A stretch of DNA of 64,000 bases from Nonomuraea sp. NEAU-A123. Lineage in GTDB: Bacteria > Actinomycetota > Actinomycetes > Streptosporangiales > Streptosporangiaceae. Each line of letters starts with the position of its first letter. Positions within the stretch are counted from its first letter, which is position 1. The notes under the pieces were generated by a model. That model was not told the DNA's origin, did not search any database, and was given only the letters and a program-made list of their open reading frames with translations. Made by a program: the position numbers and the translations under genes. Shown here piece after piece: positions 35,386-45,604 of this stretch. Where the stretch lies: contig NZ_JAHFZZ010000005.1 in the NCBI RefSeq assembly GCF_018603905.1, forward strand, positions 124,001 through 188,000, read 5' to 3'.

Positions 35386-36399
35386 GTGGCCACATACATC
35401 ATCAGACGGTTGATAGCGGCCGTCATGCTGCTCTTCGTGGTGAGCATCGCGACGTTCGCCATCTTCTTTCTCGTCCCGCGGCTCGCCGGGATGTCCGCTG
35501 ACGACCTTGCTTCCCGCTATGTGGGCAAGGCCGCCAACGATCAGATGATCCACGAGGCCGCCGTCAGGCTGGGCTTCAACGACCCGCTGGTCGTGCAGTA
35601 CGGGCGGTTCGTGAAGGGCATCTTCCTCGGCGTGGACCGCAACTACGGTCCCGGCGTCGAGCACTGCCCCGCCCCGTGCTTCGGCTACTCCTACGTCACC
35701 CAGAACCCGGTGCTGCCCGACCTGCTCGACCGGCTGCCGATCACGCTGTCGCTCGCGCTCGGCGCGGCGGTGGTGTGGGTGGTGTTCGGTGTCTCGACGG
35801 GCGTGCTGTCGGCGCTGCGGCGCGGCAGCTTCTTCGACCGCCTCTCGATGGGCGTGGCCCTGGCGGGCGTGTCGCTGCCCATCTTCTTCACCGGCATCGT
35901 GTCGCTGGCCATCTTCCGTGACCAGCTCGGCCTGGTCGGTGACGTCGCCGACTGGGTGCCGTTCTCGGAAGACCCGCTCACCTGGGCGAACAACCTCATT
36001 CTGCCCTGGGTGACGCTGGCCTTCCTGTACGCCGCCGGTTATGCCCGGCTCACCAGAGCAGGCATGCTGGAGACCATGTCGGAGGACTACATCCGCACGG
36101 CACGGGCCAAAGGACTGCCCGAACGCATGGTGGTGGTCAAACACGGCCTGCGTGCCACGCTCACGCCCGTGATGACCATGTTCGGCCTCGACCTGGGCCT
36201 GCTGCTCGGCGGCGCCGTGCTCACCGAGAGCACGTTCTCGCTGCCCGGCATCGGCAAGTACGCGGTCGACGCCATCAACAACAACGACCTTCCCCAGGTG
36301 ATGGGCGTCACGCTGACCGCGGCGAGCTTCATCATCGTGGCCAATCTGATCGTCGACCTGCTCTACGCGGTGGTTGACCCGAGAGTGAGGCTGACGTGA
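35386..36399 (+). CDS. Oligopeptide ABC transporter permease, OppB/DppB type
   Basis: The product is 337 residues from GTG at 35386; the N-terminus MATYIIRRLIAAVMLLFVVS is typical of OppB. It has six membrane helices, a periplasmic insertion (VDRNYGPGVEHCPAPCFGYS) with two Cys, and the EAA loop EDYIRTARAKGLPERMVVVKH. The stop overlaps the next start (GTGA). Together with OppC it forms the channel. Confidence 0.94.
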   Translation: MATYIIRRLIAAVMLLFVVSIATFAIFFLVPRLAGMSADDLASRYVGKAANDQMIHEAAVRLGFNDPLVVQYGRFVKGIFLGVDRNYGPGVEHCPAPCFGYSYVTQNPVLPDLLDRLPITLSLALGAAVVWVVFGVSTGVLSALRRGSFFDRLSMGVALAGVSLPIFFTGIVSLAIFRDQLGLVGDVADWVPFSEDPLTWANNLILPWVTLAFLYAAGYARLTRAGMLETMSEDYIRTARAKGLPERMVVVKHGLRATLTPVMTMFGLDLGLLLGGAVLTESTFSLPGIGKYAVDAINNNDLPQVMGVTLTAASFIIVANLIVDLLYAVVDPRVRLT

Positions 36400-37426
36400 A
36401 CGAGAGCGCCTTTCTCGACGTCAAGGACCTGAAGATCCACTTCTCGACCGATGACGGCGTGGTCAAGTCCGTCGACGGGCTGTCCTTCAGCCTCGAACGC
36501 GGCAAGACGCTGGGCATCGTCGGCGAGTCCGGGTCGGGCAAGTCGGTCACCAGCCTCGGCATCCTCGGCCTGCACCGCGGCAAGAACGCGCACGTCTCCG
36601 GCGAGATCTGGCTCGACGGCGAAGACCTCGTCACCGCCTCGCAGGAGCACGTGCGCCGGCTGCGCGGCCGGAAGATGGCGATGATCTTCCAGGATCCGCT
36701 GTCGTCGATGCACCCCTTCTACACGGTGGGCGACCAGATCATCGAGGCGTACCGCATCCACCACAAGGTGTCCAAGAGCGTGGCCCGCAAGCACGCCATC
36801 GACATGCTGGGCCGGGTCGGCATCCCCGAGCCCAAGAGCCGGGTCGACTCCTACCCGCACGAGTTCTCGGGCGGCATGCGTCAGCGCGCCATGATCGCGA
36901 TGGCGCTCTCGTGCGACCCCGAGCTGCTCATCGCCGACGAGCCGACCACCGCGCTCGACGTGACCGTGCAGGCGCAGATCCTCGACCTGATGCGTGACCT
37001 GCAGCGCGAGTTCAACTCCGCGCTGATCATCATCACCCACGACCTGGGTGTGGTGGCCGAGCTGTCCGACGACATCCTGGTCATGTACGCGGGCAAGTGC
37101 ATCGAGTACGGCTCGGCCGAGGACATCTTCTACCGGCCCGAGCACCCCTACACCTGGGGGCTGCTGGGCTCGATGCCCCGCCTCGACCGGGAGCCCACCG
37201 AACGGCTGCTGCCCGTCAAGGGCACCCCGCCGTCACTGATCAACGTGCCGTCGGGCTGCGCCTTCCACCCCCGCTGCCCTTACTCCGACCTGACCGACGG
37301 CCAGTCCAAGGCCGAGGTGCCGGCCCTGGCTCCGACCGACCCGGGCCACCTGGTGCGCTGTCACCTGAGCAGGACGCAGCGGCGGACGCTGTGGGAGAAC
37401 GAAGTCAAGCCAGTGCTGGAGACGCA

Positions 37427-37430
<4 letters not shown>
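36396..37430 (+). CDS. Oligopeptide ABC transporter ATPase, OppD/DppD type
   Basis: The product is 344 residues. Walker A is GESGSGKS, the Q-loop FQDP, signature FSGGMRQR, Walker [13 protein letters not shown] and switch His THDLG. The C-terminal oligopeptide-specific region has [10 protein letters not shown] and a later conserved Cys (VRCHL), the Cys cluster that binds Fe-S in related transporters. It is coupled to the neighbours on both sides by 4-bp overlaps. Confidence 0.96.
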
Positions 37431-38452
<1,022 letters not shown>

Positions 38453-38492
38453 CGCGTACCGGTCGGCGGCTTCCCGCCGCCGACCGTGAAGA

Positions 38493-39176
38493 TCAGGAAA
38501 GGGCGCCCGGCGTGGCGAGGCCGGTCTCATAGGCGAGGACGACCGCCTGCACGCGGTCGCGCAGACCCAGCTTGGTGAGCACATTGCCGACGTGGGTCTT
38601 GACGGTCGTCTCGCTGACCACCAGCTTCCTCGCGATCTCCGCGTTGGACATCCCCTTGGCGATCAGCCGCAGCACCTCCAGCTCCCGCTCGGTCAGCCGG
38701 TCGAGCCGCGCCGGGGTCGCCTGCTCGTACGCCGACGGCAGCCGTTTCGCGAACCGGTCCAGCAGCCGGCGGGTCACGCTCGGCGCCACGATCGCGTCGC
38801 CCGCCGCCACCACCCGGATCGCCTGCACCAGCTCGTCCGGCGGCACGTCCTTCAGCAGGAACCCGGACGCGCCGGCCCGCAGCGCCTCCACGATGTACTC
38901 GTCCAGGTCGAAGGTCGTCAGCACCAGCACCTTCGGCACGTGCGCCGTCGGCGCCGCCTCGCGCACGATCCGGCGCGTCGCCTCGATGCCGTCGACCCCG
39001 GGCATCCGGATGTCCATCAGCACCACGTCGGGCAGCAGCGCCCGTGTCTGCTCCTGCGCGTCCTTGCCGTCACCGGCCTGCCCCACCACCGTGAGGTCGG
39101 GCTCGGCCTCGAGTATCAGGCGGAACCCGGTGCGCAGCAGCGGCTGGTCGTCCACCAGCAGCACCCTGATCGTCAT
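38493..39176 (-). CDS. NarL/LuxR-type response regulator
   Basis: The product is 227 residues. The receiver domain has the acidic pocket LLVDD, phospho-acceptor D55 (VVLMDIRMPG), a Thr/Lys switch (LVLTTFD, LLKDVPP), and a LuxR-type helix-turn-helix at the C-terminus (RLTERELEVLRLIAKGMSNAEIA, SETTVKTHVGNVL). It is activated by the histidine kinase whose stop overlaps its start by 4 bp. The target is unknown; the adjacent opp operon is a possibility only. Confidence 0.95.
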   Translation of the reverse strand: MTIRVLLVDDQPLLRTGFRLILEAEPDLTVVGQAGDGKDAQEQTRALLPDVVLMDIRMPGVDGIEATRRIVREAAPTAHVPKVLVLTTFDLDEYIVEALRAGASGFLLKDVPPDELVQAIRVVAAGDAIVAPSVTRRLLDRFAKRLPSAYEQATPARLDRLTERELEVLRLIAKGMSNAEIARKLVVSETTVKTHVGNVLTKLGLRDRVQAVVLAYETGLATPGALS

Positions 39177-40348
39177 GGTGAGTCCTTCAACGGAAATCTC
39201 GCGCGCACCTCGAAACCGCCCCCCGGGCGCGGACCGATGCTGAGGATTCCACCATAGAGGGCAACTCGCTCACGAATGCCCACCAAACCGTGCCCTGGCT
39301 GCCCGGAAAGGCCCGCCGCCCCCCGCCCGTCGTCCTCCACCCGCACGTCCAGCTCACGCGGATCATGTCGTACGGTCACCACGGCCTTGGCGCCCGGACC
39401 CGCGTGCCGCAGGCTGTTCGTCAGACCTTCCTGAACCAGCCGGTAGGCGGCCAGATCAACACCGGCGGGGATCGGCCGGGCATCGCCCTCGACCGACAGC
39501 CGAGTGGCCAGCCCCGCCTCCCGCATCTGCTCCACCAGCGCGGGCAGGTCCTGCATCCCCGGCTGCGGCCCCAGCTCGGCACGGGCGTCGGTGCGCAGCA
39601 CGCCCACAATGTTGCGCATCTCGGTCATCGCCATCCGGCCCGTGTGCTCGATCGCCGACAGGGCCTCGCGGGCCAGATCGGGATCGGAGGCGAGCACCCG
39701 GCGCGCGGCCGCCGCCTGCACCGTCATCACGCTCACGTGATGGGCCACGACGTCGTGCAGCTCGCGGGCGATCCTCGAGCGTTCCTCGGCCCGCGCGGCC
39801 CGCGTGTCGGCCGCCGAGGCGCGCTCCAGCCGGGCCGCACGGTCCTTCAGCTCCTCCAGGTAGGCGCGGCGCAGCCGCAGGCTCCGCCCGGCCCCCCAGA
39901 CCGCCAGGAGCACGATGAGCACCACCAGGTGCTCGCTCCAGTTGCGGCCCGTGATCGGAGTCACCGTCCCGGCCAGCGCGTAGGCGAGGAACGACATCAG
40001 CAGCGCGCACAGCGCCATGGCCAGCCCGCGGTAGGACGCCACCGAGTAGAGCAGCACCAGCGCCGCCACCCCCGCCGCGCCGGAGCCGTAGCCGAGCGAG
40101 GTCAGCAGCGTCTCGGGCACCAGCCCGGCACACAGACCCGCCAGCGGCCAGCGCCTGCGCACCGCGACCGGCGCGCACGCCAGCGCCACCAGCACGGCGC
40201 CGAACGGGTCGGCGCCCCGCATCCCGTCGATCGGCAGCCCGCCCGGCTCCAGCCAGGCCGAGTCGGAATAGCGGAAGAGTCCGACCGAGGCCGCGGTCAG
40301 CACCACGGCGAGCACTGTGTCGTGGATCATGGCCCGGTCGATGCGCAC
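39173..40348 (-). CDS. Two-component sensor histidine kinase (HisKA_3/NarX-like)
   Basis: The product is 391 residues. The N-terminal sensor is a bundle of about 5-6 membrane helices with little extracellular sequence (residues 10-155). A coiled linker (LEELKDRAARLERASA) follows, then the dimerisation helix with phospho-acceptor H198 (ARELHDVVAHHVSVM). The ATPase domain has RLVQEGLTNSLRHAG, VEDDGRG and GHGLVGIRERV. It is the partner of the response regulator that follows. The sensor type suggests an intramembrane or envelope signal. Confidence 0.94.
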   Translation of the reverse strand: MRIDRAMIHDTVLAVVLTAASVGLFRYSDSAWLEPGGLPIDGMRGADPFGAVLVALACAPVAVRRRWPLAGLCAGLVPETLLTSLGYGSGAAGVAALVLLYSVASYRGLAMALCALLMSFLAYALAGTVTPITGRNWSEHLVVLIVLLAVWGAGRSLRLRRAYLEELKDRAARLERASAADTRAARAEERSRIARELHDVVAHHVSVMTVQAAAARRVLASDPDLAREALSAIEHTGRMAMTEMRNIVGVLRTDARAELGPQPGMQDLPALVEQMREAGLATRLSVEGDARPIPAGVDLAAYRLVQEGLTNSLRHAGPGAKAVVTVRHDPRELDVRVEDDGRGAAGLSGQPGHGLVGIRERVALYGGILSIGPRPGGGFEVRARFPLKDSP

Positions 40349-40409
40349 GCTTCACTGTAGGCCCAGGTGAAAGCCCGGAACCTCCTCCCAGGGGAGGAGA
40401 GCCGGTCTC

Positions 40410-41270
40410 CTACAGCTCGTCCGTGGCCGCCCGCCGGCTGCTCCTGACCGTGTCGCCTGGCTGCCGGTCGGGCACCGGCGGCGGCGTGCCGCCGAACTCC
40501 GGGCAGAGCGCCTGATAGTCGCACCAGTCGCACAGGCGGCTGCGCCGCGCCCGCCACTCACCCGACTCCAGCGACCGCTCGATCGCCGTCCACAGCGCCC
40601 GCACCTTGCGCTCGGTGGCCAGCAGGTCGGCCTCGTCGGGCGCGTAACGCAGCACCTCGCCGCCGCCGCCCAGGTAGACCAGCTGCAGCAGCCTGGGCAC
40701 CGTGCCACGCAGCCGCCACAGCACCAGCGCGTAGAACTTCATCTGGAACAGCGCCTTGGCCTCGAAGTCGGGGCCCGGCGCGCTGCCGGTCTTGTAGTCG
40801 ACGACCCGCACCTCGCCGGTCGGCGCCACGTCGAGCCGGTCGACGTAGCCGCGCAGCATGAGGCCGCCGTCGAGGACCGCCTCCACATAGAGCTCCCGCT
40901 CGGCGGGCTCCAGCCGCGTCGGGTCCTCCAGCGTGAAATAACGCTCCAGCATCGCCCGCGCCTGAGACAGCCACGTCGCCTGCTCGGCGTCGTCGGCGAA
41001 CATCTCCGCGTAGAGGGGGTCGTCGGCCAGCAGCCGCTCCCACTGAGGCGCCAGCAGCTCCAGCGCCGCCTCCACCGACCGGCGCGGCGCGGGCAGGTCG
41101 TACAGTCGCTCCAGGACCGCGTGGATCACCGTGCCGCGCACGGCGGCCGGTGAGGGCTTCTCCGGCAACTGGTCGATCACGCGGAAGCGGTAGAGCAGGG
41201 GACAGGTCATGAAGTCGCCCGCACGGGAAGGGGAGAGGGCTCCGATGATCACCGGTTCGGTCAACGTCAT
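40410..41270 (-). CDS. RecB-family PD-(D/E)XK nuclease with Fe-S cluster cysteines
   Basis: The product is 286 residues from ATG 41270 (a GTG three codons earlier is possible). It is a Cas4/RecB-like single-domain exonuclease. It has SPSRAGDFMTCPLLYRFR (first cluster Cys, C23), GTVIHAVLERL (H50), GYVDRLD (D144), VVDYKTG (D158, K160), and the remaining cluster Cys in LCDWCDYQALCPEFGG (C247, C250, C256). It is conserved in actinobacteria near trmI and the proteasome genes (Rv2119 in my recollection). No helicase subunit or CRISPR genes are nearby. Confidence 0.9.
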   Translation of the reverse strand: MTLTEPVIIGALSPSRAGDFMTCPLLYRFRVIDQLPEKPSPAAVRGTVIHAVLERLYDLPAPRRSVEAALELLAPQWERLLADDPLYAEMFADDAEQATWLSQARAMLERYFTLEDPTRLEPAERELYVEAVLDGGLMLRGYVDRLDVAPTGEVRVVDYKTGSAPGPDFEAKALFQMKFYALVLWRLRGTVPRLLQLVYLGGGGEVLRYAPDEADLLATERKVRALWTAIERSLESGEWRARRSRLCDWCDYQALCPEFGGTPPPVPDRQPGDTVRSSRRAATDEL

Positions 41271-41384
41271 GCACCGCACTCTAGGTCAAGCGCCCGACAG
41301 AATAGGGCCCGCGAAGCGGGGATCACCCTGTCCGGCGCGTAGCATCAAGGCAGCGACAGCACGTATTGGACGGCAAGGAGCGCG

Positions 41385-42521
41385 GTGAGCGAGCAGAGCC
41401 CGCAGCAGGAATTTTCCGGTCTTCGGATGGGAAAGCCGTTCGGCATCCCGGTCTACGTGTCGTGGACGTGGTTCATCGTCGCGGCCTTCATCACCTGGAT
41501 GTTCGGTGACCGGGTGCGCGGCATGCTGCCCGAGCTCGACGCCACCGCCGCCTACGCCGTCGCGTTCGTCTTCGCCGTCCTCCTCTACGTCTCGGTCCTG
41601 CTGCACGAGCTGGCCCACAGCGTGCTGGCCAAGTCGTACGGCCTGCCGGTCCGCCGGATCACCCTCTACCTGCTCGGCGGCGTGTCGGAGATCGAGAAGG
41701 AGCCGCCGACCCCCGGCAAGGAGTTCATGGTCGCGGCCGCCGGCCCCGCCCTCTCGCTCGGCCTGGCCGGGATCGGCCTGGCCGCCGACGTCTACCTGGT
41801 CAACGGCGGCGGCATCGGCGAGGTGCTGATCTGGCAGCTCTGGGTGGCCAACCTCATCGTCGGCGTGTTCAACCTGCTGCCCGGGCTGCCGCTCGACGGA
41901 GGCCGGATGCTGCGCGCCGGAGTCTGGAAGCTGACCAGCAACGCCGGCTCCGGCACCATCGCCGCCGCCTGGGGCGGCAGGGTGCTGGCCGTGCTGCTGG
42001 TCGTGTCGCCGTTCGCCATGTCGATGATGAGCGGGCAGGAGGTCGACCCGCGCGACCTGCTCTGGCCGCTGGTGCTGGCCTCGTTCATCTGGCTCGGCGC
42101 CACCCAGTCGCTGCGCGTGGCCCGCATCCGCGCCAGGATCCCGCAGGTCAACGCGCGCACCCTGGCCCGCAGGGCGATCCCGGTCGCCGCTGAAACCCCG
42201 CTGTCGGAGGCGCTGCGCCAGGCCGCCGAGAAGCGGGCCGGCGCCCTCGTCGTCGTCGACCACGAGGGCCGGCCGGTCGCGATCGTGCACGAGGCGTCCG
42301 TTCAGGCCACCCCCGAGCACCGCCGCCCCTGGGTGAACGCCGGCTCCATGGCCAAGTCCCTGGAGCCGTCCATGGTGCTGGCCGCCGACCTGACGGGGGA
42401 GGCGCTCATCGACGCCATGCGCGAGGCCCCCGCCGGCGAATACCTGCTCGTGGAGCGCGGCGGCGAGATCTACGGCGTGCTCGCCACGGCCGACGTCAAC
42501 CGTGTCTTCAGCGGCGTCTGA
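41385..42521 (+). CDS. Site-2-type M50 membrane protease with CBS domain pair
   Basis: The product is 378 residues from GTG. Zinc motif HELAH at 74-78 lies in a membrane helix, with a second ligand motif NLLPGLPLDGG (D171). About six membrane helices are followed by two CBS domains (about 260-378; PLSEALRQAAEKRAGALVVVDHEG, and GEYLLVERGGEIYGVLATADVNRV). Such Rip-like proteases cleave membrane substrates, and CBS domains usually sense adenine nucleotides. It is divergent from the RecB-like gene. No anti-sigma substrate is adjacent. Confidence 0.93.
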   Translation: MSEQSPQQEFSGLRMGKPFGIPVYVSWTWFIVAAFITWMFGDRVRGMLPELDATAAYAVAFVFAVLLYVSVLLHELAHSVLAKSYGLPVRRITLYLLGGVSEIEKEPPTPGKEFMVAAAGPALSLGLAGIGLAADVYLVNGGGIGEVLIWQLWVANLIVGVFNLLPGLPLDGGRMLRAGVWKLTSNAGSGTIAAAWGGRVLAVLLVVSPFAMSMMSGQEVDPRDLLWPLVLASFIWLGATQSLRVARIRARIPQVNARTLARRAIPVAAETPLSEALRQAAEKRAGALVVVDHEGRPVAIVHEASVQATPEHRRPWVNAGSMAKSLEPSMVLAADLTGEALIDAMREAPAGEYLLVERGGEIYGVLATADVNRVFSGV

Positions 42522-42800
42522 TTTGTCCCACTCGTATATGCGGCAGCCCCCGGCTAGTGTCGTGTCCAGTGATCAGGCGATTCCGGATCGCACCTGGCGG
42601 TTCGAGGATGCGACGACTGGCCGATAGTGTTCTGTTTGGCCAACTTGCACACTTGAGAGGTTTGTTGCGGTCCACCGGTTCACCGAATCGAGACGGGGCG
42701 GCCGCGACACCGCCTCGCCGTATGGGGTATGCGTATGGCTGGTGGCCGTCACGGCAGTGCGGATGTCGTGACACCGCCGGCTTCCGGGGAGGAGAGTTGA

Positions 42801-42866
42801 GTGACCGAGCGCAGCGAGGGCACCGATGAGCGCAGCGCGGTCGTCATGAAGAAGGAGGAGTCATGA
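42801..42866 (+). CDS. Possible 21-codon leader peptide coupled to the FHA gene
   Basis: GTG at 42801 preceded by GGAGGAG (6-nt spacing) opens a frame MTERSEGTDERSAVVMKKEE plus Ser, stopping at TGA 42864-42866, which overlaps the FHA gene ATG (42863). Good spacing and the ATGA overlap suggest translational coupling. The peptide is charged and may have no function by itself. The 279 bp upstream (42522-42800) show no convincing gene. Confidence 0.4.
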   Translation: MTERSEGTDERSAVVMKKEES

Positions 42867-44341
42867 CGGGCCAGGGCTTCGGGGCGGTGCGTCCGCTTCC
42901 CGGAGATGGGCTGGTCGCCTATCTGGGCGGGCTGTTGCTGGTGTGCGACGCGGCCGAGGCCGCGGCCGACCAACTGCTCAAGGCACTGCGCGAGACGGCC
43001 GACGCCGGGGGCGACGGCCGTGCGCTGGCCAGGCGCGCCGCCCAGGTGCTCGCGGCCAACATGACCGGCGACCCCGCCAACTGCGCGGTCGCGGGACCGG
43101 TCGGCGGCGGCGTGGCCGTCCTGGTCAGCGGCTCCGCGTCGGCCACGGTCACCACCGCGTCCGGCGAGACCCGGCTGGCCGGCAGCGACTCGCTGACCTG
43201 GGCCGACCGGCTCATCAACGGGCCGGTCCAACGCGTCGCGCTACGCCTGCCCGGCGGTGGCGAGCCGCACCCCGCGGTCCAGTTCGACGGCGGCGTGGTG
43301 CACGGCGGCGGGCTGGTGGGCGACTTCGGCGACGTCCCCGAGCGGGCCCCGGCGCAGTCCAGGCCGCTGACCAGCGAGCTGCCCAACACCGCCCTGCACT
43401 TCGAGCCCGAGCTGGTGGTGCCGCCTCCGGTGCAGATGGCGCCCTACCCACTGTCGGGCAACGACCAGCCCGCCACACCCTCGGGACCGCAGCCGTCCCC
43501 TTCGTTCAGCCCCCAGCCTCCGTCCGGGCCTCAGCCGCAGCCCGTGCTGGAGCAGCCGCCGTTCCTGTCGGCGGTCCCCGACCCACCGGCTCCGGTCGAG
43601 CAGCCGAGCGGGTTTCCGACCTACGACGAGCCCGCGCCGGTGCTCTCGGGCAACGGCACGATGCCCGAGCAGTACGAGCAGCCCTCCTCCCCCTACGACC
43701 AGCCACGCGACTCCTACGACCAGCCGCGTGAGCAGTTCGACCAGCCCCGCGAGCAGTTCGACCAGCCCCGCGAGCACTTCGAGCCACCACGCGAGCACTT
43801 CGAGCAGCCCCGCGAGTTGTTCGAACAGCCGCCGCCGCCTCCGCCCGCCCAGGAGGAGCACGGCGACCGGCAGCTTGTCTATGGGGTCGACTGTAAGAAC
43901 GACCACTTCAACGACCCTCGCGTGCCCTACTGCGCGGTCTGCGGCATCGCGCTCGTCCAGCGCACGCTCGTACCGTACAAGGGACCACGGCCCCCGCTCG
44001 GCGTCCTCATCCTCGACGACGGCACCGCGCTGCCACTGGAGAGCGACTACCTCCTGGGACGCGACCCCGAGCGCGCGCCGGAGGTGGCGGGCGGCACGGC
44101 CAGGCCCGCCAAGGTGACCAGCCCGGACGGCTCGGTGTCCCGCAGGCACCTGCGGGTGGCGCTCGACGGCTGGGACGTCAACCTGGTGGATCTCGGCTCG
44201 GTCAACGGCACCCAGATCCAGCCGCCCGGCGACCCGAACTTCTACGACATCCCGCCCAACGAGCCCGTCACCATCGTCCCGGGCACCACCGTCCGCGTCG
44301 GCGTCTCCCGCACCATGCGTTTCGAGGCCCACCGGGGGTGA
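42863..44341 (+). CDS. FHA-domain protein with Pro-rich heptad-repeat linker and Cys motif
   Basis: The product is 492 residues. Residues 1-150 form an alpha/beta region of unknown type (AVAGPVGGGVAVLVSGSASATV). A Pro/Gln-rich linker follows with a seven-residue repeat of the type FDQPREQ (about residues 270-325). A Cys pair region (VDCKNDHF, YCAVCGIAL; C..C-x2-C) may be a zinc ribbon. The C-terminal FHA domain has LESDYLLGRDPERAPEV, SVSRRHLRVAL and DLGSVNGTQI, which bind phosphothreonine. It may read out Ser/Thr kinase signalling; no kinase or phosphatase is adjacent. An ATG after GAAGGAGGAGTC sets the start. Confidence 0.88.
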   Translation: MTGQGFGAVRPLPGDGLVAYLGGLLLVCDAAEAAADQLLKALRETADAGGDGRALARRAAQVLAANMTGDPANCAVAGPVGGGVAVLVSGSASATVTTASGETRLAGSDSLTWADRLINGPVQRVALRLPGGGEPHPAVQFDGGVVHGGGLVGDFGDVPERAPAQSRPLTSELPNTALHFEPELVVPPPVQMAPYPLSGNDQPATPSGPQPSPSFSPQPPSGPQPQPVLEQPPFLSAVPDPPAPVEQPSGFPTYDEPAPVLSGNGTMPEQYEQPSSPYDQPRDSYDQPREQFDQPREQFDQPREHFEPPREHFEQPRELFEQPPPPPPAQEEHGDRQLVYGVDCKNDHFNDPRVPYCAVCGIALVQRTLVPYKGPRPPLGVLILDDGTALPLESDYLLGRDPERAPEVAGGTARPAKVTSPDGSVSRRHLRVALDGWDVNLVDLGSVNGTQIQPPGDPNFYDIPPNEPVTIVPGTTVRVGVSRTMRFEAHRG

Positions 44342-44353
44342 GCCCTCGTCCGG

Positions 44354-44390
44354 AACGCCCGCTCTCCTCTGGGGGTGCGGGCGTTCTTTC
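44354..44390 (+). terminator. Terminator after the FHA gene
   Basis: A 9-bp stem AACGCCCGC/GCGGGCGTT (44354-44362/44377-44385) with a 14-nt loop is followed by CTTTC. It lies 12 bp after the stop codon. Confidence 0.6.
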
Positions 44391-44574
44391 GTGAGTGGCC
44401 GCTGTGCGGGGCGGGCGATGTCTCTGCTCGTACGCCGGGCATCGGGCACCCGCCCCGGGCCGCCCGCCTCCCTGGTTACTAGCTCGCTGGGCACCCGCGC
44501 TCGGCCACCCGCCGACCAGGGCTGAGGCCTTCAGGGGACAGCCTCCGATCCTGCTCATGCCGGCACGGCGGTCT

Positions 44575-44962
44575 CGTTCACGGCCGGGTGGCGACCCCGC
44601 GCTGCAGGGGCGTCCTGCGCACGACGCGGTGGCACGGTCCCGCACTTGCCTGGGCGTCGCACCGCTGAGGGCCGCGCGGGCCGCTTACTTCCGGGAGGCG
44701 CCCCGCTCATGGCCGGGTGGCGGTCTCGTGCTGCGGGGCATCCTGGTGGCGCGGTCCCGTGCTTGCCTGGGGGTCGCGCCGCTGAGGGGCGCGCGGGCCT
44801 GCTTGTTCCCGGGAGGCGCCCCGCTCATGGCCAGGTGAGGGGTCTCGTGCTGCGGGGGCATCCTGGCGGCACGAGACCGCACTTGTCTGGGGCCGCGCCG
44901 CCGAGGGCCGCTCGGGCCTGCTTACTTTCGGGGGCGTCCCGCTCATGGCCGGGAGGGAGCGT
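44575..44962. repeat. 118-bp tandem repeat (minisatellite), about 3.2 copies
   Basis: Copies begin with CGCTCATGGCCGGGTG-like sequence at 44575 (diverged, 129 bp), 44704 (118 bp), 44822 (118 bp) and 44940 (partial). They share GGTCTCGTGCTGCGGGG, GCATCCTGG, CTTGCCTGGG and GCCGCTGAGGG words. It fills most of the 634-bp gap between the FHA and gluconokinase genes. Open frames exist on both strands with a 39-40-residue period but lack normal protein composition; I regard them as non-coding. Confidence 0.75.
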
Positions 44963-44975
44963 GTCGGGGGCGCGG

Positions 44976-45485
44976 TCAGGATGTTGTGCGGGTGAGGTAG
45001 GTGGTCACGAGGTCGTCGACCGGGAGGGACAGGTTGAGCGCGATGCCGCGTTCGTCGGGGCCGAGCGGTTCGAGGGCCGCGAACTGGGAGGTCACCAGCG
45101 ACTCGGGCATGAAGTGCCCGGACCGGCCGGCCACCCGTTTCCTGATCATGTCGACGTCGCCGTCGAGGTGCAGGAAGCTCACCTCAGGAGCGGCTTCCCG
45201 CAGCAGGTCGCGGTAGCGGCGCTTCAGCGCGGAGCAGCCCGTCACGGCCCCGGTGGCGGCGTGCTCGGCGAGCCAGGCGCCCACCGAGCGCAGCCACGGC
45301 AGCCGGTCGGTGTCGTCGAGGGGTGTTCCGGCGGACATCTTGGCGACGTTCGCCGGGCTGTGGAAGTCGTCGGCGTCGGCGAACGGCACCCCGAGGCGTT
45401 CGGCGAGCGCGGCCCCGACCGTGGACTTGCCGGATCCCGTCACCCCCATCACGACGATGAGCGGCGGGCGGCGTGCGTCGTCCAT
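44976..45485 (-). CDS. gntK: Gluconokinase
   Basis: The product is 169 residues, the normal GntK length. The P-loop is GVTGSGKST (14-22), with DADDFHSPANVAKMSAGTPL, a DDTDRLPWL segment, CSALKRRYRDLLR and GHFMPESLVTSQFAALE. It phosphorylates gluconate to 6-phosphogluconate with ATP, feeding the pentose phosphate pathway. It is divergent from a GntR/FadR-type regulator that probably controls it. No gluconate permease is adjacent. Confidence 0.95.
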   Translation of the reverse strand: MDDARRPPLIVVMGVTGSGKSTVGAALAERLGVPFADADDFHSPANVAKMSAGTPLDDTDRLPWLRSVGAWLAEHAATGAVTGCSALKRRYRDLLREAAPEVSFLHLDGDVDMIRKRVAGRSGHFMPESLVTSQFAALEPLGPDERGIALNLSLPVDDLVTTYLTRTTS

Positions 45486-45604
45486 AACGGGGGCAACCTC
45501 TCGAGCTCGGCTGCGCGCCAGACTAGACAGGTAACGTCATATCAATCAAGCGGAAGCGGCTGATAAATCATACTTTTGATGCCGATCCGTGTGAGGATGG
45601 CCCC

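Noticed and set aside
40410..41270. RecB-like Fe-S nuclease as Cas4 of a CRISPR system
   Set aside because: No cas genes or repeat-spacer arrays occur in the window; the conserved neighbourhood is that of the stand-alone actinobacterial RecB-family protein.
42557..42829. 90-codon frame before the FHA gene
   Set aside because: Arg/Gly-rich composition, no ribosome site and overlap with the better supported short leader frame.
44646..45563. 305-codon plus-strand frame over the minisatellite
   Set aside because: It consists of the 118-bp repeat and then the antisense of gluconokinase.
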